From positions 2,183,151 to 2,247,150 of the forward strand of contig CM035235.1 of NCBI GenBank assembly GCA_020226215.1: DNA of 64,000 nucleotides. Direction: 5' to 3'. This stretch comes from Sindora glabra. Its lineage: Eukaryota > Streptophyta > Magnoliopsida > Fabales > Fabaceae. Of the stretch, positions 50,374-62,300 are shown in pieces (position 1 is the first letter of the stretch; every line of letters begins with the position of its first letter). The notes under the pieces were generated by a model, which made no database searches, had not been told where the DNA came from, and saw only the letters and a list, made by a program, of their open reading frames with translations. Position numbers and translations under genes: made by a program.

Positions 50374-51702
50374 AGTTAGGTTTCCAATTATGGCCGAGAA
50401 ATTTGCATAGTTTTAATATGATTTTGGAATTTATACATTATCTCTTTGGTAAAAATTTTCTATAAAATTTGTATTTTTTTGGATAAATATATAGGTATAC
50501 CTTTTTTACCATTCTTGGATATTGCAAATTATCATGTATTTGGCTATTTATATATATTGATGAGTGTATTTGCCTATATCATACGAAAAATTTTGGTAAA
50601 TATTGGAAATTAACTCTAGGTGATATTGGAAATCTTATTAAGGATGTTTTAAGTTGTTTTTTCTTATGATTTTCTACATGAGAACCTAGGAATACAAAAG
50701 TTGCATAGGATTTTATATTCATAATTCTTTTTAAAAAATATTACATAAAACACTTAGAAGTAGAACCTTAACAAATCCTATTCATACTATATTTATGTAC
50801 ATCTTTGGATCATGGCCGTTGTAGAAAGATATCGGAGATGATAATGATATTGATAAAAAAAATTTAAACACCCATTTTGAAAGAATACCAAAAATCACCA
50901 TGGATGAATTCTTAAGAATGTGAAAAATTTGAGAGAATGGAATGTAGGTAGTTAAAACTAGGGCTATAAGGGGATGATAATGATGAAAAAAATCGTAAAA
51001 TATGCTAAAAAGCCCTTAAAAAGATGGAACCTCCATAACCATTAGCTTTAATTTTTCTAAAAATTTTAAATTAGAAAACTAATGATTTTTTAGGATAAAA
51101 ATGGTTAAATTATGTTAAAGGAGGTTGAATACAAAAATTTGGGCAAAATTCCAGCTAAATTGTGAAAAAATTGAGCAAGAATCATGCTGAGTTATAGCTA
51201 AGTTCAACATGGATTAGGTTAAACCCATGAACTGTAATTTGGGTGAGGAAGATGGTTACTAGTGCATTACACGCCAAGCCCAATTGCATAGCAGGCGCAT
51301 GGTGGCCATGCACTACCATGCCAACAATGATTTATGGTGGTGTTTATATTAGTGTGCTCCACTCTCCAAGCACTATTTTATAGGAATTTTTTTAATTTTT
51401 TTGAAATAAAAATATTTTATAATATTTATTTTCTAATTTATTTAAAATAATTCTGAGCTAATATTTTTCTTAGGTGCCTATACTATTAGCTACCTATTGT
51501 AATTTTTGTAGCAATTTTGGAAACTATTTGTATAATATAATAATTTTTCAGATGATTATTACATTAATTGAGAATTACTATATACTTGTATTATGTCATA
51601 AAAATTTTATATAATGATGTATTCGCTTTTGCAAGATTAGTTACATTAAATTTTGTACAAAATTTTGAAAAGAAAAAAATTTCTTTAAAATATATATAAG
51701 AG

Positions 51703-51728
51703 AGAAAGAGAGAGAGAGAGAGAGAGAC
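51703..51728 (+). repeat. (GA)n microsatellite
   Basis: A run of GA dinucleotides with one interruption, inside the Copia-like element. Confidence 0.9.
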
Positions 51729-52609
51729 TATATTAATAATATTAAATACCCTTTGGTATTATATTATTAATATGATGAGTTAGTTATAATATAAGTGTAA
51801 AGTTGAATATTGTATTCCTAAGATCTTAAATACCCTTCAGTGTTAAGTTTTTAGAGTATAATGTTTAACTTCTATATTATATTGCAAGAACTTAAATGCT
51901 TTTCAATATTAGTTCTTATAATATAATACTAACTGACATTATATAGTGTAATTTTATGAGGAAAGATTTAGCATGATTAAATTTTTGAAAAACATTAGAT
52001 GTTTTTTATATTTTTAAAATTTTAATGTTTATACAATAAAATTTTAAGACACTATATAAGACATGTTGTGTTTGATAGGACTTAGTTCTAGATCATGTAT
52101 TTAATAATTTTAAGTGTAGAACCTATTGTGAGTTTGAATTCAAGTATAGGGCAAAATTAGGACACAAAAGGTGTTTTCACTCGAATTAAGTTAATTTAGT
52201 GGTCATTTTAGATTAGACCATCAAATAGAGCATCCCTAATTAGTAAATGCTTGACTTATTTACTTTTAAAAAAAAGTGTTTTACACTAGAGATGTATTTT
52301 GTTCATGTTATACTAAAAAATATAGTATTTTATTGAATTTCAACAATGAAAAATTATTTTGACCAGTTGTCAAGTTTTGGTAAATGAAACTTATTTTTAA
52401 GGTTTTCTTAAGGTACATGTTTTTAAAAAGGTTGTTTATAATTTTACAAAATTCAAATTCTAAAACTTAAACCTAATACCATCTCTAAAACTTAATAAGA
52501 TTAATCCATTTAAATATGTCTTGGGATAGTGGGAGACTATTAAATTTTGTAAAAGCTAAGAGTTAGAAATAAACACAATTTTGTATTTAAGGGATGCTTA
52601 ACTGCATTT

Positions 52610-52850
52610 GTGGATTCAAAATTAAGTTAGTCAATGGTTAATGACTATTTTAAGAAAAAGATACAATTTATCAAAGACTTTCTTCTTTCAAAGTTTAAAC
52701 TCTCTTATGGTCTAAAGTAACTCATTTTAGTGGATTCAAAATCAGATCAATTAGTAATTAATGACTATTTTAAGAAAAAAGGTATAATTCGTTAAAGATT
52801 GTATTTTTTTTACATTTAAACTCACTTATGATCTAAAATAACTCATTTTA
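52610..52850 (+). repeat. 120-bp tandem duplication inside the Copia-like element
   Basis: Unit 1 (52610-52729) and unit 2 (52730-52850) both begin GTGGATTCAAAAT and share TTAATGACTATTTTAAGAAA and CTCATTTTAG. A match to the polypurine phrase (TAGTGGGAGACTATTAAAT) lies just upstream at about 52529, suggesting rearrangement during the element's life. Confidence 0.75.
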
Positions 52851-54367
52851 GTTGGAATCGTGTTAGTTACAGAAGAAAGTAACCTTCTTGATTAATAACC
52901 TGATAACTAGATAGTTTTTAGAAAGTGAAAATAATGTTTATCTACATAATTGCATCTCATTTTAGTGAGGTTGTAATTTTTTCTTTGAAAACAACATAGA
53001 TTATTATATGATGAATTTGAGCATTTTGGTAGTTTTGGATTTGTATGATTATATTGATCATGCTTTGGACATGTTAGTTGAGACAAAGTAATTAAATCAA
53101 ACTTAGTTAAAGGCATAGGCGTAAAGTATGGTAGGTTCAAAATTATTTGTATGGAGGACCCATAGTACATAGGTTTGAAGAGTATTTAGATTATCTCATT
53201 TTGGTACTAAAAAAATCTAACATGTTATTATGCTTTCAAGTTTGTTAATTTAGAAGGATTAGAATAATTAGGCTTAAATGTCTTTTAAATGATAAAGATT
53301 ATCCCATATATGTCAATTGTGAGTAACTCATTATTGATTTAGGCCAGTCATTTTTGGATAGCAAAAGGTTTTATATTTGGATGGCACATTTATTTTTGTA
53401 TCTGGATGGCACATTTATTTACTCACTAACTTATAGAAGATCGAGAGATCTCGTAAGTACAGGTTATCAGATTTATTTTATTAGTTATCTAAGTAATCAT
53501 AAAATTATGATTAAACATGCATTAGGAGATGTTGTATCATGGAATTATTATGCAATCAATTGCAATAACCTCCATTAAAAGGCAAGGCACATCACATGTA
53601 ATAAATTTCTTATCAAGTTAGCAAGATTAAGGGTTTTCTAGCTTTAACCATGTTTATGTTATAATAAAATTGCTATCACAATTTTTCTCTCAATAATGAT
53701 GAATTTGCCTATGAAAAGGACTTCAAATTGAAGTACTTATTTTTTAGAAAGAAAATTTACGAATATATTATTTAATTTCTAAGGTTTATATGCTTGTGAA
53801 TCCATTAATCAGAAGGCTTAAAGGTAAATGTAAAAGCATGATCATGTGAATAATATAAATTTTTCTAAGCCTTATCTGGTATTCAAGGTTAGTGGGAGTT
53901 TTATTAATATGAGCTCATTAATATCTTATAACATGTTTAAAGGAAATACTCATAATGAGATATTCATGTTGCTGTCATACATTTTATGCACATCCTGAGG
54001 TATAATGTGTAATTATAGACATTTAAATTCTATTTCATTATTATGATCATATATATTAGGCATCTTGGGTGGATGTTAGGACATATTATGCATAGATTTA
54101 TACGTAGTCATGTAAAGTTGTGTAAGTCTTATTTTGCACATTTTAATAGTATTAGTCACTAAGAGTAAGTGTCTGATATGTGTTATTGCTAATATCACCT
54201 CAAATATTACATTTATATTATCTAACATTAATCCCTTCAAATATAACATTTATATTATCAGACATTAATCCTTTTGTAGCCATATTAATAAATTATATAG
54301 CATTTATATACTATTTCTATATTAGCATTAATCCATCTGTAACCACATTAATAAATTATGTACATCC

Positions 54368-54378
54368 AAGTGGGAGGT
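54368..54378 (+). promoter_or_regulatory. Polypurine tract of the Copia-like element
   Basis: AAGTGGGAGGT directly precedes the TG start of the right LTR. It is preceded by short repeats of the form ATTAATCC...CATTAATAAATTAT (54225-54360). Confidence 0.65.
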
Positions 54379-54575
54379 TGTTAAATAATTTATGGACTAT
54401 ATATAATTTATTAATAAAATAGGATTATTATTAATTAGAACTTATGTAGTTAATTAATGGGCAATTGGGTACGCAGCCTAATGCTGATAATATAGGTATA
54501 GATTCTATGATAGGTAGGATTTACAACCCAAACTAATTTATAAATAAAGGATCCTTATCTTACATCTCTGATGTC
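54379..54575 (+). repeat. Right LTR, truncated
   Basis: It matches the left LTR from the TG start through CTTACATCTCTGATGTCTA. The similarity then stops abruptly, so about 230 bp of the expected LTR is missing or replaced. Confidence 0.65.
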
Positions 54576-54680
54576 TAGGGAATTTGAAAAATACTTAATG
54601 TGACAATCGTTGGAATTTGATGTCCAGGGAAATTATTGTTGTGACAATCGTTGGAATTTGAAAGATACTTGATGTTAAAA
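54570..54680 (+). repeat. Short imperfect duplication at the LTR break
   Basis: TGTGACAATCGTTGGAATTT occurs at 54599 and 54640, and GATGTCTAGGGAA / GATGTCCAGGGAA at 54570 and 54619. The first GATGTCTA is the last part of the LTR, so the duplication sits exactly on the truncation point. Confidence 0.7.
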
Positions 54681-56098
54681 TTTAATCCAATTGTATTTAA
54701 TAGATATTTCTTTTGAAAGTATATCCAAAATTCAAATTTGTGAAAGCCTAATGAACTTTTTAAAAATTGAAATGTTTGATCAACATAGTTAATGAATATT
54801 ATAGAAGTTTTTGTTTAAATTGTTCTAGCAAGTAAATTACTATATAAAAAGTTAGTATATAAATGATAGTTTTAATCTAATAGAGGCATGATTTTAATTT
54901 GCTGAAGGCACAATGAATTTGAGGTATAGTATTTAATTTATTTAATACACTTTAAAAAACTTGAATAAATTATCATAGTCAAAATAAATAATATGTTTAG
55001 AAAAAATTTTACCTCAAATTTTAGAAATAATTTTGAATCATAATCTTTTAGCTTATCTTGAATTTTTTTGAAGAATTTGTTCCAAAAGTTGAATTTTTTG
55101 TTTGTCTAAATTAAAGCGTGGCTTGACACAATGGAAAAGTAAAAATTAATAGATGTTATCATTATACTTAACTCAAAATTAATTATTTCACTTTTTTTAA
55201 AAGTTTAAAGGGTAAAATATAAGATTTTCAAAATCCATGCCTCATTTTTATCACTTAGTTAAAGTTTAAGAGATAAAATATAAAATTTTAAAATTCATGT
55301 GCCATTTCTATCATTCAATCAAAGTTTAGAAGTGTATTATATTTTCTCCTATATAAAATAATCATGTGCACACATAGGAAGCTCTTAATTACCATGGATA
55401 TCAATTAAAAAGGAGGATTAATGAGGGTAATGTGTATAATGAATGTATCATTACTATTCCTTTTCTAGTTCTAAATTTCATTCTTAATGTATGCTCTGTT
55501 TATTTTGTCAAAAAGCATTTTCATAGGAAAATATTATTTGTATGTATATTAATAAAGGAGTGTCACATCACTATATTTATAATTTAAAAAAATTATGCTT
55601 AAAGTTATAGTAATGTAGAAAAATAAATCACACTTTGAAAAATGAAAGTTACTTTTCACAAATATTTTTATATTTAATATTAAATAAATAAAATATTTTT
55701 ATTTTAATATTCTATAATTATATTTTATAAAAATATTTTTTCATCAAAATAATCGAAGTAGAATTATAATTATAATCTATATTAAATGTTTCCTAATTAA
55801 TAGCTAAAAGGCGAGTTCTTTGGAATCAGGAAATTTGGAAAGTGAAAAATGAATAAAAAGGCATCGAATATTGAGCATTGCAAAATTTAACTATTTATGT
55901 TTTTTTGGAGGGGAAGCATCTTAACTCTATTATATATTTTTTTATGCTTTGTTAGACATTGGAGAAGTTGAATAAGCTCTGGCTTTGATGATTGATTAGA
56001 TTTTTATCAATTGAATGTTGAGAAGTAAAAAGGTGTTATTTTTTATTGTGTTATATCATATTTTGGTTGCTACTTTGTGATGTGAAAGAACTTACACC
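54681..56098. other. AT-rich intergenic DNA
   Basis: No gene. A segment at 55195-55350 contains two related halves (GTTTAAAGGGTAAAATATAA / GTTTAAGAGATAAAATATAA) that also resemble 49795-49915 on the far side of the Copia element, a dispersed repeat. Confidence 0.4.
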
Positions 56099-56749
56099 AT
56101 ATTTGGTACTGTAATGGAATAAAGAAAATTTATTTGATAGATATTATAGAATAAAAATTTCTACTTCTAAAAAAAATTCTTCCATCAAATAATGGAATCT
56201 GCATATCATTACTTACAAAAGTAATGAAATGACCATTTTATCATTTATGGTATAGATCTTTTATACTCTTATTTCTCATATATTTCAACATTATTTTTTA
56301 TTAAAAAATAATAAAGTAACATCTATTTTTAATATTATATTATTATAATATTTTAGTAATTATATTTTTAACAATACAAATTAAATAATTTTTATATTTT
56401 TATACAAAAAAATTTAGCAAATTATATTTGTATGCTTTTACTATAGAAAATTATTTTTTAATTATAATATTAATAATTATAATTTTAATGTTCAATTATA
56501 AAAAGTTATAAATAAATAAAGAATAACAATACCATGTTTCATATAAAAATGGTTCTAATTTTACACTTTTTTTATTTTTAAAGGTGTTATTGTCATTGAC
56601 ACTACTTTTTTTCATTTTATTTTTATAATATTTGTTATACCAAGTAAAATTATAGGATAAAATACTCATTTCATTTTCAAACATACCAAATATAATTATG
56701 AAGTGACTATTCTATTCTATTCTCTTCCATTATATTACATATAACACTA
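56099..56749 (+). mobile_element. MITE family B, copy 2
   Basis: The left end ATATTTGGTACTGTAATGGA corresponds to the reverse complement of the right end, TGTTATATGTAATATAATGG, giving imperfect terminal inverted repeats. The interior aligns with copy 1 at 45885-46452 (CATACCAAATATAATTATGA near the right). The 62-codon minus ORF at 56496-56684 is incidental. Confidence 0.5.
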
Positions 56750-57499
56750 TTCTTTTTTTGTCATTTTCTAATATGAATGTTTTTATTTTCATGATCATTT
56801 TGTTTTTAAACAACGGTGCAAAAGGTTAAAAGTCAAAGAAGAAAAAGAAGACGCCAAAAATGGTTGATATATCAATATTTTAATTAATATATTATTATTA
56901 TTATTATTTATAGGAAAATTCTTGCTTACCTAAATGGTCGTATAATTAGTGTATACATTATCTTTAGGTTAAAATATATATAACCCTCTTATACTATATA
57001 TTATGTGTAAAAAACTTCCCACATGTAAAAAAATACAATTAAGTACTCAAACTATGTTTAAAATGTAGAAAAATCCTTCATTATTTCTCCATCCAAACCT
57101 TCAATAGTAGTTCGACGTGATAAGCACATACTGACACTTTAACCAGGACTTGTACTTAGAACTAATATTAATTGAAATGATTCCATTTCTTGTGGCATCA
57201 ATCAATTATGGTATATTCACAAATTGCTTTTCCAGTTATTTGTCTATGTAGAGAAGATATCAATGAATTTACTTTTCCTTATTTGTCCAAGTAATCTCCT
57301 TTCAATTAATTAGCTCATCAGAATTCTTATGTTCAAAGCAAAATTTTGGTCTTTCCCACCGGTGTTGAGAAATCGTTACCAAACTTTGTTCCATTTCCTT
57401 TAGGAAGCTTTAAGAAGAGCTTAGTATCTCTATTACTTTCAAAGGACAAAGTTTAGAGTTCACTTTAATCTAAAATTTTTCACTTTGATTCCTTCATGA
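56750..57499. other. Flank and probable 5' UTR of the LINE
   Basis: AT-rich to about 57130, including a half-element beginning ATATAACCCTCTTATACTAT. From about 57300 the sequence is less AT-rich and probably belongs to the 5' UTR of the LINE that follows. The exact 5' end is not visible. Confidence 0.4.
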
Positions 57500-57500
57500 A

Positions 57501-58880
57501 ATGACTGACTCACCGAGGGAAATGAGATAAATTTTAAGTGAAAAGGAAGATTTACTAGCCAGAAGTAGGAAAAAGGCAAAAGGATTTGAGGTAGAAGAAA
57601 CTTTGATAGATGATTTAATAGATAAAAGATTATATAATCAGGAAGAAGAGGGAATAATGATTGAAGACCAAGTGTTTGTGAAATTGCCTAAAAAGCAGGG
57701 TGATAAGGTTTCTAGATGAACTGTGATTTCCTATAAAGATACTCTACTAGGGATTAACGGAAGGATGGACAATGTTGATGAAGGGTATCTTAAAGATAAG
57801 GAAATAAAAGGCTCAGAAGATCCGGATGATGAACCAGAAGAGGCTACGAATAAAGAGGAAGACATTTATTACCCAAATGTAATAGTTTCCAAAGAGGAAG
57901 GGATTGAACTTTACAGACCATGGAAACTTGCACTTATAGTGAAATTGCTAAGAAAAAGACTAGGTATACAATTATTACATAAGATGTTACAAAAAATATG
58001 AGGGATCTATGGAGAATTTGAATGCATAGACTTGGAGAATGAATACTTTTTGGTAAGGTTTATAAATAGTCAAGATTATAATCATGTTTTAAGAAAGGGA
58101 CCTTAATCGGTGTCTAATCATTATCTTATTATTAAAAAATGAAGGCTAAATTTTAACCTTTTTTATGAAGAATTTAGGAGGATTACTGTCTGGATATGGG
58201 TGCCTAGCTTGCTAATTGAATATTACAATTAGCATTTCCTGCGAAGACTGGGTAACCATTTTAGGAGGACTTTAAAGGTGGATAGTAATACCTTAAGGAA
58301 AGGTAAAGTCGGTGAAGAATTTATGGTAGAAAGAGCAAAATTTACGCAAATTTATATTGAGGCTAACCTCAAGGAACAATTTTTTTCTAAGTTCAAACTT
58401 CAAAATAAGGTGTATAGGGTGAAGTATGAAGGCTTAATTGCAATTTATTTTAATTATGGTAAATATGGGCATAGGAAGGAAGCCTATTTGCAAAGAGAAG
58501 AAGACAGTATTATGGAATAGGTGGGGGATGTGGTTATAAAACCATCTAGTATTCCTCAATTAGCTCGAGTTAAAGCAAGTAATGAGGCTTTCGGAGCTTA
58601 GATGATTATGCAGCAAAATAAAGGAAAATACACTAGAACTAGTGGAAAGAAATTTGCTAAGCATATAAAAATTAAAAATAGGGGATTAAACACTAATGTG
58701 ATCAAGAAGAAAGGTAATATATTGGATAAAAAGGGTTCTCATTTTGATATTTTGATAGATAATGAGGAAATGAGTGATATGGAGATAGTTTATATTGTTG
58801 AACTGGATAAGAATGATACTTACAAGTAGGTAGAAGTAGAAGGTGATGAGGGACCTTTGTTTACAAGATAGAATAAGGAA
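57501..58880 (+). pseudogene. LINE ORF1 (DUF4283 / CCHC knuckle protein), inactivated
   Basis: It starts MTDSPREMR, then a stop. Readable pieces, in order, are SYKDTLLGINGRM (about 57724), a DUF4283-like domain (LIVKLLRKRLGIQLLHKMLQ, then FECIDLENEYFLVRFINSQD, about 57930-58080), VPSLLIEYYN, and VYRVKYEGLIAIYFNYGKYG HRKEAY (58425-58490). The last is the CCHC zinc knuckle with the exact CX2CX4HX4C spacing, but all three cysteines are tyrosine (TAT at about 58446, 58455 and 58485). Stops at 57717, 57999, 58104 and 58599 fall where this family normally has tryptophan. Such proteins are thought to bind the LINE RNA. This copy cannot. Confidence 0.8.
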
Positions 58881-59379
58881 GTGCAAGCACTAAATCCAAT
58901 GAATCCTAACATTGGGAAGGTAGCAATTAGAAAAAATAATATTAGGAAAAATGCTGGCATTAATCAGATTCAAGGGAAGAAGGAGAATGTTGGAATTTAA
59001 AAAAAAATATAATTTGGCAAGATCGAAGAATCACTTAGTGCTGTCCTTTGCTAAAAAATCAAGTGCTAAGCCTAATAAGTTGGTACTTAAAAGTCCTTCC
59101 AATATACATGTGGCTATAAGGAAATCAAGCTTTTAAAAAATTGTTAAAGAAAATGATGTTGTTAAGAAGCTAAACAAGGAACTTTTGAAACCTCTTAATA
59201 AAGCTTGGTGTATGGACTATATTAGAAGAGCCAATAAATAACTCCAGATGATGGAAAGTGATATGGCTATTAAGGCCATAGGAGGTGTGAAGATAAATCA
59301 CCTTAATTGATCCAGTTTGCTGCTAAATTTTAATATTTTATCTAGCTTGGAACTATTTGGGCATGGGAGCTAAATCATA

Positions 59380-62300
59380 TCCTGGATTAATCTAGGATTT
59401 GAAGAAGTTACATAATGTTAAAATCCTAGCTCTTTTTGAAACTCATGTTAGAAATCAAAAGGTAAAAAAGATTATCAATAAGCTCAAATTTGATACAACT
59501 TATAAAGTAGACCCTATAAGATACTTAGGTGGAATATAGCTTCTATAGAATGATCAAGAGGTCCAGGTGGACATTGTAGTTGCTCATCATCAATGTATCT
59601 ATAGTGAGGTACGTTTCCTGCTAGAGGAGTATGAAAGCTGGATGACTTTTGTTTATGCAAACCCTAAACTTTTCGAGAGGGAGGATTTCTAGCAGAGTTT
59701 ATATAATATAACTGCTACTACTAGAGGCCCCTGAATAACCATTAGGGATTTTAATTCATATATGTCCTTTAAAGATAAATTGGGAGATAGGCATCCAAAT
59801 TAGAATAACATGTGAAAGTTTGTAAAATGCATGGAAAGTTATGGTTTGTTTGATATGGGATTCAGTGATCTTGCTTTTACTTATGGGAAAAGAAGGGTTA
59901 AAGAAAGAATTGATTGTAGTTTATGTAATATGGAATGGAGGTTAAAGTATCTTAAAGCTAGAATCTTCCACCTGGCTTATTTTAAATCAGATCATAAACC
60001 ATTACTATTAATTATTAAAGAGAAAGAGGAATTTGTTTGAGAATCTAGACCTTTTAGATTTTTGGAAGCTTGGTTACTTGAGGAATCATTTTCAAAAGTT
60101 GTGTTAGAAGCTTGGAAGGACTTAACTAGTTGGAATAATGCTATTAGTTTATTTATAAGTAGAGTCAATGAATGGAAGGCAAATACTATTGGCAATATAG
60201 TGAAGAATAAAAGAAGAATTATAGTTGGGCTGCAAGGTATTTCTCAAAAGCTAACTAAGGGACCAAATTTATTTCTGGAAATCTCTAAAGGTAGCTTTGG
60301 AAAGATTATGAAAAGGTTCTATTGCAAGAAGAAATACAATGGTTTCAAAAATCTAGATGCAACTAGTTTCTTTATGGAGACAAAAATAGTAAATATTTCC
60401 ATAACTCAGTAATTATTATTAGAAGAAGAAACAATATAGCAGCTTTAAAAAATAAGAATAGGGAATGGGTTACCGAAGATCAGAAACTCAAGGAAAGTGT
60501 TATTGATTATTACCAAAAGCTATATTCTAAGGAGAACAAAGATGAAGTAATGTTTCCTATCATAAACTCCTTCCTTAATTTGCAAGATAAGGTTAAAGAA
60601 GAAATAATCGCTTTGGTGACTAGAGAAAAGAACAAAATGGTTATTTTTAGCTTGGATCCTTACAAAGCCCTAAGACCTGATGGCTTTCACACAAGTTTTT
60701 TCAAAGTCAATGGAATATTATTAGTGAGTTAATATGTAAGCATATCCTGGATATATTTGAAAACCCAGAGAAAGTGAGAACGATACTTTGCTAGTATTAA
60801 TTCCAAAAATAAACAAGCCAAAAAGTTTTAAACAATTTAGGTCAATAAGTCTTTGTAATATGATATACAAAGTAGTTACAAAGATTATTGCCAATTGAAT
60901 CAAACCATACATGGATTATTTAATTGCTTTTAACTAGTGTAACTTTGTGCCATGAAGACATAGTACAGATGACATAGTGATAGCTTAAGAAGTTATCCAC
61001 ACTATGAAGACCAAGAAGGGAAAAAAAGGGTTTTATATCTATTAAGATGGATTTGGAGAAGGCTTATGATAGAGTAAGTTGGAATTTCCTTAAAGACACT
61101 TTGAAGGAGGTTGGCTTCCTACGTAAATTGATTATGCTAATTATGCAGTATGTATCTTTTTGTAGCATGAAAGTTTAGGGGAATGGAAACCAGACAAAAT
61201 CTTTTCTTCCATCTAGAGGAATTAGACAGGGAGATCCTTTATCTCCCTATTTATTTGTTCTTTGTATAGAAAGACTTGCTCATTGTATATCTAAAGAAGT
61301 TGATTGAGGAGCTTGGAAGCTGATTAAACTTTGTAGAAATGGTAGTCCAATCCCGCATCTATTTTTTGTTAATGATTTAATTTAATTTTCTAAAGCTTCT
61401 CTAGATCAAGTAATAGGTATTCTAAACTATCTTAATTTTTTTTACCGAAGTTTGGGATAAAAGGTTAGCAAAGAGAAAACTAGAGTCTTTTTCTTTAAAA
61501 ATATGAATCATACTAAAGCTATTCAAATTAGCCAAGAACCGGGATTTAGTTTTACTGCTGATCTAGGCAAATATCTATGTATTCCTCTACACGATGGAAA
61601 CGTGAATAAATCAACATATAATCATATCCTTGAAAAAGTCTAGCAAAGACTTAATTCATGGAAAACTAATTTTATTTCCTTTCCTAGGTGGTGGTTTTAG
61701 CTCTTCCTATGTATTATATGCAAACTACTCTGCTCCTAATTAGAATTTGTGATGAAATTGAGAAGAAAATACATAATTTTACATGGGGCTCTAGTGTAGA
61801 GAATAGAAGACTTCATCTTATCCATTGGAACCATATCTACAAGTTTAAGCAATATGGAGGGTTAATTCTAAAATTGCTGAAATGCCAAAATGCGGCTTTT
61901 TTTAATGAAAATAGGATTTAACCTTGCAAGCAAGAAATAAGCATTATAGGCAAGAATGCTAAGGCAGAAATATGGCTATGGATCTTCCTTATGCTTAAAA
62001 GTAAAAAGAAAGAAGATCTAATTAAACTTGTGGCAAGGAATTTGTAAAGTGTGAAATAACCTATTGAAGGGGGTTTAAATGGTAATTTGTGATGGTAAAA
62101 GCACTAAGTTTTCAAGTGATTTATGGGTTAGCGATTATCCTTTAATTAATATAGCTATAACAAACATCCCCACGAATATAAGAGAGCTTATGGTGGATAA
62201 ATTTGTAAAGGAGGATGGGACTTGGAACTAGGATAAATTTGATCATTTGATTCCTAAATATATGTGAAGAAAAATTGCTAACATTCACCCTCTAAGATAA

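Larger units (their letters stand above)
49929..54575 (+). mobile_element. Old Copia-like LTR retrotransposon without gag/pol (LARD-like)
   Basis: The left LTR starts TGTTAAATAATTTATGG at 49929. The same sequence starts at 54379, directly after a purine tract (AAGTGGGAGGT) of the kind that precedes plant Copia 3' LTRs. The left LTR is followed by a primer-binding-site-like TGGTATTAAAGCAT at 50360-50373 (usual core TGGTATCAGAGC, tRNA-Met). The two LTR copies agree over about 200 bp at roughly 80-85 percent by eye, so the insertion is old. The internal 4 kb has no recognisable gag, protease, integrase or reverse transcriptase. Either it was always non-autonomous or coding has decayed beyond recognition. 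Confidence 0.65.

Noticed and set aside
52907..53578. Two open frames (87 codons minus, 74 codons plus) inside the Copia-like element
   Set aside because: I checked them for gag, integrase or reverse transcriptase motifs and found none. They are probably chance frames.
54180..54422. 80-codon plus ORF
   Set aside because: It is composed of short ATTAATCC/AATTTATT repeats before the polypurine tract and then enters the LTR. Not a gene.
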